In this document: positions 7,451-16,446 of the stretch, piece after piece
Layout of the letters: every line of letters begins with the position of its first letter
Numbering within the stretch: the first letter of the stretch is position 1
NCBI RefSeq assembly: GCF_013385175.1
Contig: NZ_JABZEO010000018.1
Coordinates: 1 to 60,821, forward strand
Direction of reading: 5' to 3'
Origin: Allochromatium humboldtianum
Lineage (GTDB): Bacteria > Pseudomonadota > Gammaproteobacteria > Chromatiales > Chromatiaceae
DNA: 60,821 nt
The notes under the pieces: model-generated
Seen by the model: the letters and a program-made list of their open reading frames with translations, nothing else
What the model was told of the DNA's origin: nothing
Databases searched by the model: none
Position numbers and translations under genes: made by a program

Positions 7451-8862
7451 ATGGCGGTATTCGTACTCGACAGACAGAAGACGCCACTGATGCCGTGCAC
7501 GGAGAAACGCGCGAGGTTGTTACTGGAGCGCGGACGCGCGGTGGTCGTGCGTCTGGCGCCGTTCACCATTCGGCTGAAGGATCGAGTGGGCGGAGCGCTT
7601 CAACCACTACGCCTGAAGCTCGATCCGGGCAGCCGCGTCACGGGGCTGGCCATCGTTCGCGAATCCGAGATCGTCGATCCGGACACGGGCGCGGTCGAGC
7701 GCCTGGAGCATGGTCTGTGGTTTGGGGAACTGGCGCATCGTGGTCAGGCGATCCGGGAGGCGCTGGAGCAACGGCGACATTACCGCCGGGCGCGCCGCGC
7801 TCGCAAGACCCACTACCGGGCAGCGCGCTTCCTGAATCGCACCCGTCGTGCGGGCTGGTTGCCGCCGTCGTTACAGCATCGGCTCGACACGACGCTCAAC
7901 TGGGTCGAGCGGCTGCGCCGGATCGCCCCGATCACCATGCTCAGTCAGGAATTGGTGCGGTTCGACACCCAGGCGCTCCAGAACCCGGAGATCAGCCGGG
8001 TCGAATACCAACAGGGCGAACTGGCCGGTTATGAGGTGCGGGAATACCTGCTGGAGAAGTGGCACCGGACCTGTGCCTACTGTGGCGCGACGAACGTGCC
8101 GCTGGAGATCGAGCATATCCACCCCAAGAGCCGGGGCGGTTCGGATCGGGTCTCGAATCTGACGCTCGCCTGCCGCCCCTGCAATCAGCGCAAGGGGAAC
8201 CGACCCATCGAGGACTTTCTGCAACGCCAACCGGCGCTCCTGCACCAAATCCAGGCGCAGGCCAAAGCGCCGCTGAAGGACGCTGCCGCTGTCAATGCGA
8301 CGCGCTGGGCGCTGTTTGCAGCCCTGACCGCGACAGGGCTTCCCGTCGAGACCGGCTCGGGCGGACGGACCAAGTTTAATCGCACGCGCCTGGACCTCCC
8401 CAAAACCCATGCCCTTGATGCCGCCTGCGTCGGGGCCGTCGATCAGATCCGGGGCTGGAACCGCCCGGTCCTGGCCATCCGCGCCACCGGACGCGGCGCT
8501 TACAGCCGCACGCGCACGTTCAAAAACGGCTTCCCGCGCGGCTATCTCATGCGCGAAAAGCGCGTCCATGGCTTCCAGACCGGCGATTGGGTGCGCGCCG
8601 AGGTGCCCACGGGCAAGAAAGCCGGCGTGCATGTCGGGCGCGTGGCCGTGCGCCAAACGGGATCGTTCAACATCCAGGCCCAGGGCGGAACCGTTCAGGG
8701 GATTTCTTACCGCCATTGCCGCGTCCTGCAACGGGCCGACGGCTATGGCTACGCCTTTCAACCTAAACCAGACACGGAGGAAGCGAGACGGGCGGCCTGA
8801 CGGCGCTACGCGCCGCGCGCTATCCCTCCCCGTCCTTTAGGGCGGGGTTTCTCGCGCAAGAC
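7163..8862 (+). mobile_element. IscB/omega-RNA element, copy 3
   Basis: It begins GTCAACTACCCCCGCC and ends TTCTCGCGCAAGAC before TGATGA at 8863, as in copies 1 and 2. Its length is 1,700 bp. It lies inside the 3' end of the small basic protein gene; excision would restore that frame. Confidence 0.85.
7451..8800 (+). CDS. iscB: IscB RNA-guided nuclease, copy 3
   Basis: A 449-residue IscB with the same domain order and all catalytic residues (Asp58, Glu167, HNH His222 in EHIHPKSRGG, His320/Asp323). Its HNH has EHIHPKS where copies 1 and 2 have EHIVPRS or EHIVPRA, and it has KTHYRAARFLNRTRRAGW in the bridge region. Parts are nearly identical to copy 2 (around 7860-8100) and other parts to copy 1 (RTRTFKNGF), a mosaic that suggests recombination among copies. 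Confidence 0.93.
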   Translation: MAVFVLDRQKTPLMPCTEKRARLLLERGRAVVVRLAPFTIRLKDRVGGALQPLRLKLDPGSRVTGLAIVRESEIVDPDTGAVERLEHGLWFGELAHRGQAIREALEQRRHYRRARRARKTHYRAARFLNRTRRAGWLPPSLQHRLDTTLNWVERLRRIAPITMLSQELVRFDTQALQNPEISRVEYQQGELAGYEVREYLLEKWHRTCAYCGATNVPLEIEHIHPKSRGGSDRVSNLTLACRPCNQRKGNRPIEDFLQRQPALLHQIQAQAKAPLKDAAAVNATRWALFAALTATGLPVETGSGGRTKFNRTRLDLPKTHALDAACVGAVDQIRGWNRPVLAIRATGRGAYSRTRTFKNGFPRGYLMREKRVHGFQTGDWVRAEVPTGKKAGVHVGRVAVRQTGSFNIQAQGGTVQGISYRHCRVLQRADGYGYAFQPKPDTEEARRAA

Positions 8863-8972
8863 TGATGAAGCAGGAAGAAAATAACAGATAGTTGAGATTA
8901 TCTGAGACTTTTCGGAGCGGAAACAGCCGCCTGCATCGGTGTGCGATCTGTATTGAGAAGCGAAATTTTCTG

Positions 8973-9000
8973 TTGACTCCATCTTGAATATATATATAAT
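8973..9000 (+). promoter_or_regulatory. Sigma-70-like promoter
   Basis: TTGACT at 8973-8978 and TATAAT at 8995-9000 with a 16-bp spacer, inside an AT-rich tract. It would drive the run of small genes starting at 9096. This is one of the clearest promoters in the left part of the window. Confidence 0.6.
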
Positions 9001-9095
9001 CTTTATATCGCCCAAATACTACACCAGGGCAGACCAGGATACAAATCAACAAAGGCCTAGCGTTGAGTGGTCTCTGTTAATTGTGGGGTTTTGAG

Positions 9096-9329
9096 ATGAA
9101 ACAGCGAACTCTAAAAGAGTGGAATGCAAAAGGTAGGTGTGTAAAGAAGGGGAGTAAAGCCGTCGGGTTTGATAATTCCGGGGTTGCGCTATTCACGAAA
9201 GCCCAGACAGAAAAGAGGGTTATGAGGTCATACGAGGGTGGCACAAACTACAACCAAGGCTCTTATTATTTTGGCGGGGATGATCCAGATCAGATGGATT
9301 ATGACCTTGGATTGTGTGGGCAGGTATAG
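9096..9329 (+). CDS. Hypothetical protein
   Basis: A 77-residue protein with ATG 9096. The segment TLKEWNAKGRCVKKGSKAVGFDNSGVALFTKAQTE resembles N-terminal stretches of plasmid ArdC-like and related hypothetical proteins, but the match is too short to assign. The C-terminus is Gly/Tyr/Asp rich (YYFGGDDPDQMDYDLG). It is the first gene behind the promoter at 8973. Confidence 0.5.
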   Translation: MKQRTLKEWNAKGRCVKKGSKAVGFDNSGVALFTKAQTEKRVMRSYEGGTNYNQGSYYFGGDDPDQMDYDLGLCGQV

Positions 9330-9411
9330 TGTAAACTGGTGCGAGACGCACAAAGGTAAGCTAAAAGAAATTTTGGCTATCAGTGAAGGTCACAAAGAAT
9401 AGGAGAGAATA

Positions 9412-9783
9412 ATGCAACAAGATTTTTCTGCTGAAAACTCAATCATCCGAACGGACGGAAAAAGATCAGTCAAAGTATCCTCTGATCGTTACGGAGGTGT
9501 GGATTTATCTTTCTGCTGTAATGGGTTCCAGTCAGTTACCGTGACGGTGGATGAAGACATGCTGCCATGGATTGCAGGCTCCATTGCGGAGTTTCGTCAA
9601 AACGAGTCGGATCTGTTGAAAGCGCTGCGCGATGCAGAACGAAACCTGCGTTGTGCCTGGGAGATGCTGTCCGCGATAGCGGATAATGATCCGAGCGCCG
9701 ATCGTGCCAAAGCGGCAGAACGCGCTCGCATCGGATGGATAGAGGTCACTGAGGCGATCAACAAGGCAACAGGGGAAAGTTAA
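9412..9783 (+). CDS. Hypothetical protein
   Basis: A 123-residue protein; ATG 9412 is preceded by an AGGAGAG ribosome binding site. The N-terminal half is beta-like (RSVKVSSDRYGGVDLSFCCNGFQSVTVTVDEDMLPWIAG) and the C-terminal half is helical and charged. The family is not recognised. It is second in a five-gene run of small proteins. Confidence 0.5.
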   Translation: MQQDFSAENSIIRTDGKRSVKVSSDRYGGVDLSFCCNGFQSVTVTVDEDMLPWIAGSIAEFRQNESDLLKALRDAERNLRCAWEMLSAIADNDPSADRAKAAERARIGWIEVTEAINKATGES

Positions 9784-9818
9784 ACGCACTAAATTGCCGG
9801 GTCATCCCTTCTAGATTG

Positions 9819-10193
9819 ATGTCACTTTCAACGCGAGGGCTAGACAAAGTGGAAAACTTCATTGACGATTTGATTGACCTGAACAACAACAATAACTACG
9901 GCGGCGCACGCGCTCATGAGCGTTTTTCTGTGGCGCACGTTCGAGCGAAAATCGAAGGGTTGGGCGGGACGGTCGTTCTCGATTGCGTCGATTTTGGTGG
10001 AGATCGCGTAATCCTGTTTTCCAAGGAACGGCATTATCCGGATGCTCTCGACGAGAATAGCTATTGCGTGGCTCAGATCACGGCAGACGGATCCCTCACG
10101 GGCATCGAGCGTGGCACGTTCGACGAGTGCTTTGCTTGCTTTGTCGAGTGGAACCGGGCAGAGGTAGCACAACCGGAGGTTTATTATGAGTAA
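9819..10193 (+). CDS. Hypothetical protein
   Basis: A 124-residue protein; ATG 9819 is preferred over a TTG at 9816. It has an Asn run (DLNNNNNYGG) near residue 25 and a beta-rich C-terminal half. It overlaps the next gene by 8 bp, which indicates translational coupling. No domain is recognised. Confidence 0.5.
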   Translation: MSLSTRGLDKVENFIDDLIDLNNNNNYGGARAHERFSVAHVRAKIEGLGGTVVLDCVDFGGDRVILFSKERHYPDALDENSYCVAQITADGSLTGIERGTFDECFACFVEWNRAEVAQPEVYYE

Positions 10194-10473
10194 GCGTTTT
10201 ACATGGGGCCGTGTGCTTGATCGATTTGAGTATAATTTCGATGGGCGCACAATGGAAGTGATAAAGTATCATCCATGGAAGCAAGACGAATGTACCTTGC
10301 TTACTGGGGATCCCGATGAATCGGTGATAAATTATCATTGCGAGGAATTGCACGAATCGACTGAATCGCTGGAATATCTCGTGCTGTTGTGGATTGCACG
10401 TAAAAGCATTGGTCCGAATCAACATGCGCTTGTTCGTGGCATTGCAAAAGCGCTCGATCTCTATAAGGAATAA
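10186..10473 (+). CDS. Hypothetical protein
   Basis: A 95-residue protein whose ATG at 10186 lies within the end of the previous gene. It begins MSKRFTWGRVLDRFEYNFDG and includes a WKQDECTLLTGDPDESVINYHCEELHES segment. The family is not recognised; the operon position suggests a plasmid accessory protein. Confidence 0.5.
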   Translation: MSKRFTWGRVLDRFEYNFDGRTMEVIKYHPWKQDECTLLTGDPDESVINYHCEELHESTESLEYLVLLWIARKSIGPNQHALVRGIAKALDLYKE

Positions 10474-10475
10474 CA

Positions 10476-10736
10476 ATGGCCGGATTTTTTGTTGAGGCGA
10501 AAGATCCTAAGACGGATATCTGGACGAAAATTTGCGAACCTCAAAAGACAAAAGATCGGGCTAAACGCTTTGCCAAAAAGCATCTTGATCAATGGTCTTC
10601 CTGGGATCAGAAAGCGGCTGACACAGCAAAATTCCGTCTTTGCATTGACGACCCCAGGCACACCATAGAACAAGTGGCGTTTCCCCCGCACAAAAAACGC
10701 ATGCGTTGGGTCGATGCTACTTGGGATATGTGCTGA
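10476..10736 (+). CDS. Hypothetical protein
   Basis: An 86-residue basic protein two bases after the previous stop. It begins MAGFFVEAKDPKTDIWTKICEPQKTKDRAKRFAKKHLDQWSSW, a short beta-strand then a Lys-rich helix. No domain is recognised. It closes the run of coupled small genes. Confidence 0.5.
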   Translation: MAGFFVEAKDPKTDIWTKICEPQKTKDRAKRFAKKHLDQWSSWDQKAADTAKFRLCIDDPRHTIEQVAFPPHKKRMRWVDATWDMC

Positions 10737-10755
10737 TTCCGACGGCTGCACGGTC

Positions 10756-10808
10756 GTAGCCGCTATCCCTCCCCGCCCTGAAGGACGGGGCTTCTCGCGG
10801 AGGAACTG
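10756..10808 (+). repeat. Solitary IscB-type right end
   Basis: A copy of the IscB element right end stands alone. CGCTATCCCTCCCCGCCC is followed by the hairpin partner GGACGGGG, then CTTCTCGCG and an intact GGAGGAACTGATGAG. Here the following gene keeps a perfect Shine-Dalgarno. It may be a minimal non-autonomous element or a domesticated terminator-like hairpin. Confidence 0.6.
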
Positions 10809-11075
10809 ATGAGCTTAAGAGACGACATTATTCGTTTGGCGCAGGAGTTGGAACAGGAACAGTCGGCCGCATTCCAGTTATGGTCCTGGCTACCATCCTG
10901 CAAAGCCGCCGAACGCGCCCATGGCGATTATGCCAGCGAACACCAACCAAGCTTGGCTGACATCATGCGTGAGGCGTCTATGTTCATTTCCCATGGACTG
11001 AAACCAACTCCTCAACAAATTGAGGAAGCGGGTAACTACTACAAGTGTCCGTGTGGGGAGTGTGGCGAGTCTTAG
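10809..11075 (+). CDS. Hypothetical protein
   Basis: An 88-residue protein with ATG 10809, GGAGG eight bases upstream. The C-terminus has three Cys in YYKCPCGECGES, a possible small metal site. The ATG lies in the TGATGA next to the solitary IscB-type end. The family is not recognised. Confidence 0.5.
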   Translation: MSLRDDIIRLAQELEQEQSAAFQLWSWLPSCKAAERAHGDYASEHQPSLADIMREASMFISHGLKPTPQQIEEAGNYYKCPCGECGES

Positions 11076-11113
11076 GGGCTTTGAAAAAAACTGGTCTAAT
11101 AGCGGAGGCATAA

Positions 11114-11401
11114 ATGGAAATCGACGTTAATGTGTCGATTATCGGGTCCGGGGAGGGGGTGGTCTTGGAGGTTCGGGACGCCCTGTCCAGATGTCGGATC
11201 GTGCGGATCGAGATGAGCCACGAGAAGTTCTGCCAGATGGTTATGCGCAACATGGCCGGGGAGCCTTGTGTGGCTGCGGTGGGCGACCTGAGCAAGGTCG
11301 GCAAGCGTAAGATCAACGACACCCTGACGTTCGAGTTGCCGGGCACGGCGAGTATCAGTAGCCGAAAGGCTGTTGCCATGCAGTGTGCCAAGGAGGGCTA
11401 G
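11114..11401 (+). pseudogene. Hypothetical gene, 5' part, disrupted by Tn3-family insertion
   Basis: Ninety-three native codons (MEIDVNVSIIGSGEGVVLEV...AVAMQCAKE), then two element-derived bases and a TAG. Removing 11395-30173 and one AAGGA copy joins this to 30179-30272 in frame. That gives a 124-residue protein continuing LCPDGWEVDGYFDSQGSFFYRLFVKPCGIT. The reconstructed protein is of unknown function. The insertion truncates about a quarter of it. Confidence 0.8.
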
Positions 11402-11432
11402 AACAAGCAGTCGCGTCATGAGCCGCCATTTC
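11395..11432 (+). repeat. Terminal inverted repeat, left, Tn3-family
   Basis: It begins GGGCTAGAACAAGCAGTCG. The reverse complement of 30136-30173 begins GGGGTAGAACAAGCAGTCG. Mismatches are at positions 4, 20, 25 and 26. The 5-bp duplication AAGGA precedes it at 11390-11394. Confidence 0.93.
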
Positions 11433-11434
11433 GC

Positions 11435-14395
11435 TCAAATCAGCGCTAATCGGGTGTTCATGTTGAGTTCGAACCGACCATAGGGGTTGACGTGCTCCCA
11501 GATCAGGGGCGTCAGTGCTGCATAGTCGCGCGGAGTCAGTCGGCCCTGCCATTGCGGTTGAGCAAGCACGCGCTGGATCATCAGCGTGTTGATATAGACC
11601 ATGCAGTTCTGGATCAGGTGCAGGGCTAACATGCTGATCTCATGGTCCTCACGACGGTTGCTGGCCATCTCGCCACGACGGGCGAAGAAGACGAAGTCCG
11701 TGGCCCCGTTCCACTGCTCGACCACGTTGAGGCCCTCGTGGATCTCCCGGCGCAGATCCGGCGAGTGCAGATAGCGGCAGAGGAAAATCGTCTTGATCGC
11801 CTTGCCGAGCTCGGCCAGCGCCTTGTAAGTCGGGTGTTGGACATTGTTTCTGGTGAAGCGGCGCAGAATCGACTCCGTGTCGGCGGTTCCCAAGCGCAGC
11901 GCCGTCGTGTACTTGATCATCTGGTCGTACTGCTGGCGGATCAGCGCCCAGTCGATCGGTCGGGTCAGAATCGGTTGCAGTTGGGCATAGGCGTCCGGCT
12001 GACCGGTCTTTGGCCGGTAGAGCTTCTGCGCATGGATCGCCTTCAGTCGTGGCAGTAGCTCAAAGCCCAGCAGGCGGCAGAAAGCAAACGCTATCGTACT
12101 CTGACCATGCGAATCGACGTACTGGCGATCGATGTCCATCTCGGTGCAATGGTGGATCACGCCTTCGATCATCGACGCCACCTCCGAGGAGGACGGTGAC
12201 TTGAGCTGGCTGTGGATACAGAGCGAATGGCGCTCGACATGCCAGTAGATCATCACGCCCCGTCCGCCGTAGCGAACATGCCATTGCGTCATCAGGTTCT
12301 GGTCCCAAGCGCCGAAATGCTTGGAATCGGAGGCACAGGCGGTCGTGCCGCTCCCCCAGATGGCGGGATCACGGGCGTGCAGGGTACCGTCAGCCACGAT
12401 GGCGATGGCTCGACGCAGCGCCTCGACACTGAGGTAGCGCCGGCGCACATAGGCCAAGTCACGCGACGTTGCTCCGGAATCCAACCCGGCCATGCGCTGC
12501 AAACCGGCATTGGTGCCCAGACCGTGCAGACACAGCAGCAGACGTGGCCGTAACACCGCGCGTTCCATCGTCTCGTAGGAGGTCGGACTGCGCAGCACCT
12601 CGGTGAAGTTCAGCCGTAGATCGGCTTCCTTCACCATGTCGAGCAGGCTGGTCATCGGCCAGGTCGCATTGAGCTCGGCTTTGAGGGCGGTCAGGTTGGG
12701 CGGCTCGGGCTGCGCCTCCAACGGTGTCAGCGTAATCCAGCCACCGCCCTTGTCGCTCAACCGCACGCCGCGATTCCTCTTCAGTCCGGCCTCGAACGTC
12801 GTCAGCGCCTCATCCATCTCGGCCTGGCTGTCAGCGATGAAGCGCTCTACCTCCAGTGGCAGCTTCAGGGCCTGATAGTAGCCCATCCGATTGGTTTCGA
12901 AGTCGGTCGGCAGATCGTCATCGGGATTGCCGTAGCGGTTCGCGCCGACGACCCAGAGCTCTTTGCAGCGCAAGCGCTCGCGCAGGGCCTCCAGCACAGC
13001 AATCTCGTAGGTGAGGCGGTTGACGCGCTCCTGGCCGGCGGCATCCGTTTCGATCACGGCGTCGCGCCATAGGCCGCGCACCACGCCGTCAAGCGGAACC
13101 GTTTCAGTGGCCGGGAAGGTATGCACTTTGGTGGTGGCGAAGCGCTTGACCAGATCGAGCGCCTCCATCACCGGTTGGTGACGCGCGTTGTTGGAACGAA
13201 ACTCCAGTGCGGCCAGCAACGTGGGCACCATGCGCCGATAATGCCCTCGGTAGGAATTGCGGATGACCGCGCGCAGCGTGACGCGATACGTTGGACCCGT
13301 GGCTTTCCACTCCTTGACCAGATCCTGCAAGGTCTGCTCGCCGACGACGGGGAAGACGACGTCGCGCACCACGCCATCTGGCTGGGCCAACGCGGCATCG
13401 GCCAGCTCGAACAGCAGGTTTTGCTTGCCGGAGACCCGTTTGAGGTCTTCCAGCAGTTCCCGATCGACCTTGCGCTCGGCGCGTGCACCGATCTTGTGGA
13501 TGGTCTCGATCAAGATGTCCACGAGGTCGTCCGTCAGGCGGCGGGCGCGTTGGTGGACAAAGGCCGCCAGCCAGGTGAGCCGCGCCGGCTCGGGGTGCCG
13601 ACGCAGGTCGCGGGGCACTTCGACCGAGACACGCTGCCGGGAGCGCTCCAGGTCTCGCGACGATACCCCGTCGAACAGGCCAGTGGGTAGATCGATGCGG
13701 CGAAGACACTCCAGCTTCGCCAGCGCCTCCTGGAGGCTGGCCAGACTCGGGCGGCCAGGATCCTCACGCAGTCTCACCAACAGCGCCGGCGCGTGGTCCG
13801 TCGCCGCCGCTCCATCACCCGTGACATCGGCAGCCGTGTCGGTCTTGTCGGGGTGCAGTAAGGCCTCCAAGCGCTCGCGCGTGGCCGGTGAGAGCCGCTC
13901 ATAGACGCGGGTGTGGAAGCGCTCTTCGTGAGCACGCCAGGCACTGCGCGCGATCCGCTCCATCCGCTCCGGTGTTGGCGGCTCAATAGCGAGCTCGCGG
14001 CAGCGCACTTCAAGCTGCTCAAGCATCGGTTCGAGTTCACCGCCCACCTCGGCAGCAACATGATCCCGTAGCCAGATCAGCAACAGCTCGGCATCGGCCA
14101 CCGTGGCCTCGCGGACGCCGAAGCGTGCGCGGATCTCGGCACGCAACCGCTCGGCCGTGCGTCCGGTGAGCAAGATGTCGTCCGCCATCGGTGTCGGGAG
14201 ATCCAGTTGACGGCTGAGGGCAGCGATTGTGGACGCTGCAATCTCGCTGGGATCGCGTGGGAACCGGCTCCGCTCGCGGAAAAACGTCAGCAGGACGGCA
14301 AAACCCAACCGACTTGCCCGGTGCTTGGTCATCACCAGTGCCAGTTCGGCGGGTGTCAACAGACATGGCTCGTCGAGCCGCTCGGAATCTGTCAC
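11435..14395 (-). CDS. tnpA: Tn3-family transposase
   Basis: A 986-residue protein of normal Tn3-family length. The N-terminal DUF4158-like DNA-binding part ([28 protein letters not shown]) is followed by the large catalytic domain. Likely DDE residues are Asp in ACASDSKHF, Asp in YVDSHGQS and Glu in the [10 protein letters not shown] region. The C-terminus [18 protein letters not shown] is typical. It carries out replicative transposition into a cointegrate. Its start overlaps the end of tnpR (ATGA at 14392-14395), so the two are coupled. The ORF ends 3 bp from the left inverted repeat. Confidence 0.95.
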   Translation of the reverse strand: MTDSERLDEPCLLTPAELALVMTKHRASRLGFAVLLTFFRERSRFPRDPSEIAASTIAALSRQLDLPTPMADDILLTGRTAERLRAEIRARFGVREATVADAELLLIWLRDHVAAEVGGELEPMLEQLEVRCRELAIEPPTPERMERIARSAWRAHEERFHTRVYERLSPATRERLEALLHPDKTDTAADVTGDGAAATDHAPALLVRLREDPGRPSLASLQEALAKLECLRRIDLPTGLFDGVSSRDLERSRQRVSVEVPRDLRRHPEPARLTWLAAFVHQRARRLTDDLVDILIETIHKIGARAERKVDRELLEDLKRVSGKQNLLFELADAALAQPDGVVRDVVFPVVGEQTLQDLVKEWKATGPTYRVTLRAVIRNSYRGHYRRMVPTLLAALEFRSNNARHQPVMEALDLVKRFATTKVHTFPATETVPLDGVVRGLWRDAVIETDAAGQERVNRLTYEIAVLEALRERLRCKELWVVGANRYGNPDDDLPTDFETNRMGYYQALKLPLEVERFIADSQAEMDEALTTFEAGLKRNRGVRLSDKGGGWITLTPLEAQPEPPNLTALKAELNATWPMTSLLDMVKEADLRLNFTEVLRSPTSYETMERAVLRPRLLLCLHGLGTNAGLQRMAGLDSGATSRDLAYVRRRYLSVEALRRAIAIVADGTLHARDPAIWGSGTTACASDSKHFGAWDQNLMTQWHVRYGGRGVMIYWHVERHSLCIHSQLKSPSSSEVASMIEGVIHHCTEMDIDRQYVDSHGQSTIAFAFCRLLGFELLPRLKAIHAQKLYRPKTGQPDAYAQLQPILTRPIDWALIRQQYDQMIKYTTALRLGTADTESILRRFTRNNVQHPTYKALAELGKAIKTIFLCRYLHSPDLRREIHEGLNVVEQWNGATDFVFFARRGEMASNRREDHEISMLALHLIQNCMVYINTLMIQRVLAQPQWQGRLTPRDYAALTPLIWEHVNPYGRFELNMNTRLALI

Positions 14396-14991
14396 GTCGG
14401 CACGTCTGGCGGCAAGGACGGTGAAGGCCAGCCCGTCCGTGCCAGCGTCTCAATCAAGGTTGTGCGCTTGACGCCAAAGTTGCGGCACACCGCCGCTTTC
14501 GACATGCCGCCGTCCAAGGCCGCGATAATCGCCTCCAGCTTCTCACCGGTGATCGCCGGTGGACGACCGCCGATGCGACCCCGTCGCCGAGCGGCCGCCA
14601 AACCGGCCACGACACGCTCCTGAGCCAACGCACGCTCATACTGCGCAAGGGCGCCGAACACATGAAACAGCAGCTCACCGGAGGCGGTGGTGGTGTCCAT
14701 CCCCTCCGTCAACGAGCGAAACGCGACGTGTTTCTCTTTGAGGGCGTTGACGATGGCCAGCAGGTGGGAGAGCGAGCGGCCGAGTCGATCCAGTTTCCAG
14801 ACGACCAAGACGTCGCCGGCGCGCACAAACGCGAGCGCCTGAGCCAGGCCCAGACGGTCGTCCTTCGCGCCGGAGGCGTGATCCTCGAACAGATGCCGGG
14901 CATCGACGCCGGCGGCCAGCAGGGCATCGCGTTGCAGGTCCGTGCTCTGTCGGTCGCCGTCCGATGACACGCGCATATAGCCAACCAACAT
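14392..14991 (-). CDS. tnpR: Serine resolvase of the Tn3-family transposon
   Basis: A protein of about 199 residues from ATG 14991 ([24 protein letters not shown]). The catalytic Ser is in RVSSD and the fold motifs [11 protein letters not shown] and [14 protein letters not shown] are present. The C-terminal helix-turn-helix is [19 protein letters not shown]. It resolves cointegrates at res. Its own res is split by the Tn402-family insertion 95 bp upstream of the start, so resolution may be impaired. The longer frame to 15054 is less likely. Confidence 0.93.
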   Translation of the reverse strand: MLVGYMRVSSDGDRQSTDLQRDALLAAGVDARHLFEDHASGAKDDRLGLAQALAFVRAGDVLVVWKLDRLGRSLSHLLAIVNALKEKHVAFRSLTEGMDTTTASGELLFHVFGALAQYERALAQERVVAGLAAARRRGRIGGRPPAITGEKLEAIIAALDGGMSKAAVCRNFGVKRTTLIETLARTGWPSPSLPPDVPT

Positions 14992-15085
14992 GAACGGATA
15001 ACCTGCAAGAAGTGGTTTCCGTATGCTCCCACAAAACGACAGTGGTTTCCGCACATTTTTGCAGGCATCGCCGAGGCGATTCCAG
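14992..15085. other. Left part of the split res region
   Basis: This intergenic stretch upstream of tnpR has a repeated AGTGGTTTCCG (15011-15021 and 15049-15059), probably a resolvase subsite. The inserted element begins at 15086, preceded by its duplication TCCAG (15081-15085). The rest of res lies at 28277 onward. Confidence 0.6.
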
Positions 15086-15110
15086 TGTCGTTTTCAGAAG
15101 ACGGCTGCAC
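15086..15110 (+). repeat. IRi of class 1 integron
   Basis: The 25-bp initial inverted repeat begins TGTCGTTTTCAGAAGACGGC. It is identical in type to the standard class 1 integron boundary and is followed by the usual 5'-conserved segment up to intI1. Confidence 0.93.
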
Positions 15111-15287
15111 TGAACGTCAGAAGCCGACTGCACTATAGCAGCGGAGGGGTTGGATCCATCAGGCAACGACGGGCTGCTGCCGGCCATCAGCGGACGCAGG
15201 GAGGACTTTCCGCAACCGGCCGTTCGATGCGGCACCGATGGCCTTCGCGCAGGGGTAGTGAATCCGCCAGGATTGACTTGCGCTGCC

Positions 15288-16301
15288 CTACCTCTCACTA
15301 GTGAGGGGCGGCAGCGCATCAAGCGGTGAGCGCACTCCGGCACCGCCAACTTTCAGCACATGCGTGTAAATCATCGTCGTAGAGACGTCGGAATGGCCGA
15401 GCAGATCCTGCACGGTTCGAATGTCGTAACCGCTGCGGAGCAAGGCCGTCGCGAACGAGTGGCGGAGGGTGTGCGGTGTGGCGGGCTTCGTGATGCCTGC
15501 TTGTTCTACGGCACGTTTGAAGGCGCGCTGAAAGGTCTGGTCATACATGTGATGGCGACGCACGACACCGCTCCGTGGATCGGTCGAATGCGTGTGCTGC
15601 GCAAAAACCCAGAACCACGGCCAGGAATGCCCGGCGCGCGGATACTTCCGCTCAAGGGCGTCGGGAAGCGCAACGCCGCTGCGGCCCTCGGCCTGGTCCT
15701 TCAGCCACCATGCCCGTGCACGCGACAGCTGCTCGCGCAGGCTGGGTGCCAAGCTCTCGGGTAACATCAAGGCCCGATCCTTGGAGCCCTTGCCCTCCCG
15801 CACGATGATCGTGCCGTGATCGAAATCCAGATCCTTGACCCGCAGTTGCAAACCCTCACTGATCCGCATGCCCGTTCCATACAGAAGCTGGGCGAACAAA
15901 CGATGCTCGCCTTCCAGAAAACCGAGGATGCGAACCACTTCATCCGGGGTCAGCACCACCGGCAAGCGCCGCGACGGCCGAGGTCTTCCGATCTCCTGAA
16001 GCCAGGGCAGATCCGTGCACAGCACCTTGCCGTAGAAGAACAGCAAGGCCGCCAATGCCTGACGATGCGTGGAGACCGAAACCTTGCGCTCGTTCGCCAG
16101 CCAGGACAGAAATGCCTCGACTTCGCTGCTGCCCAAGGTTGCCGGGTGACGCACACCGTGGAAACGGATGAAGGCACGAACCCAGTGGACATAAGCCTGT
16201 TCGGTTCGTAAACTGTAATGCAAGTAGCGTATGCGCTCACGCAACTGGTCCAGAACCTTGACCGAACGCAGCGGTGGTAACGGCGCAGTGGCGGTTTTCA
16301 T
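15288..16301 (-). CDS. intI1: Class 1 integron integrase
   Basis: A 337-residue tyrosine recombinase, the standard IntI1 length and sequence ([30 protein letters not shown]...). Catalytic residues include Arg in [15 protein letters not shown], His in [12 protein letters not shown] and the active Tyr in [12 protein letters not shown]. It contains the integron-specific insert around [17 protein letters not shown]. It inserts and excises gene cassettes by attI1 x attC recombination. It runs divergently from the cassettes, and the cassette promoter lies inside its coding region. Confidence 0.98.
16186..16214 (+). promoter_or_regulatory. Cassette promoter Pc, hybrid TGGACA/TAAACT form
   Basis: TGGACA at 16186-16191 and TAAACT at 16209-16214 with a 17-bp spacer, inside intI1. 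This combination is known as the PcH1 variant, of intermediate-weak strength. It drives aadA1 and blaOXA-2. Confidence 0.9.
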
Positions 16302-16304
16302 GGC

Positions 16305-16330
16305 TTGTTATGACTGTTTTTTTGTACAGT
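16305..16330 (+). promoter_or_regulatory. P2 site with inactive 14-bp spacing
   Basis: TTGTTA (16305-16310) and TACAGT (16325-16330) are separated by 14 bp. The active P2 form has three extra G residues giving 17 bp, so this copy should be silent. Confidence 0.85.
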
Positions 16331-16377
16331 CTATGCCTCGGGCATCCAAGCAGCAAGCGCGTTACGCCGTGGGTCGA

Positions 16378-16443
16378 TGTTTGATGTTATGGAGCAGCAA
16401 CGATGTTACGCAGCAGGGCAGTCGCCCTAAAACAAAGTTAAAC
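16378..16443 (+). other. attI1 recombination site
   Basis: The stretch carries the IntI1-binding direct repeats and the simple site ending in core GTTAAAC (16437-16443), where the first cassette begins. The boundary with aadA1 is as in standard class 1 integrons. Confidence 0.88.
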
Positions 16444-16446
16444 ATC

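Noticed and set aside
13121..13690. Long open frames antisense to tnpA and tnpR
   Set aside because: Compositional shadows of GC-rich codons opposite a clear Tn3-family transposase; no known domain.
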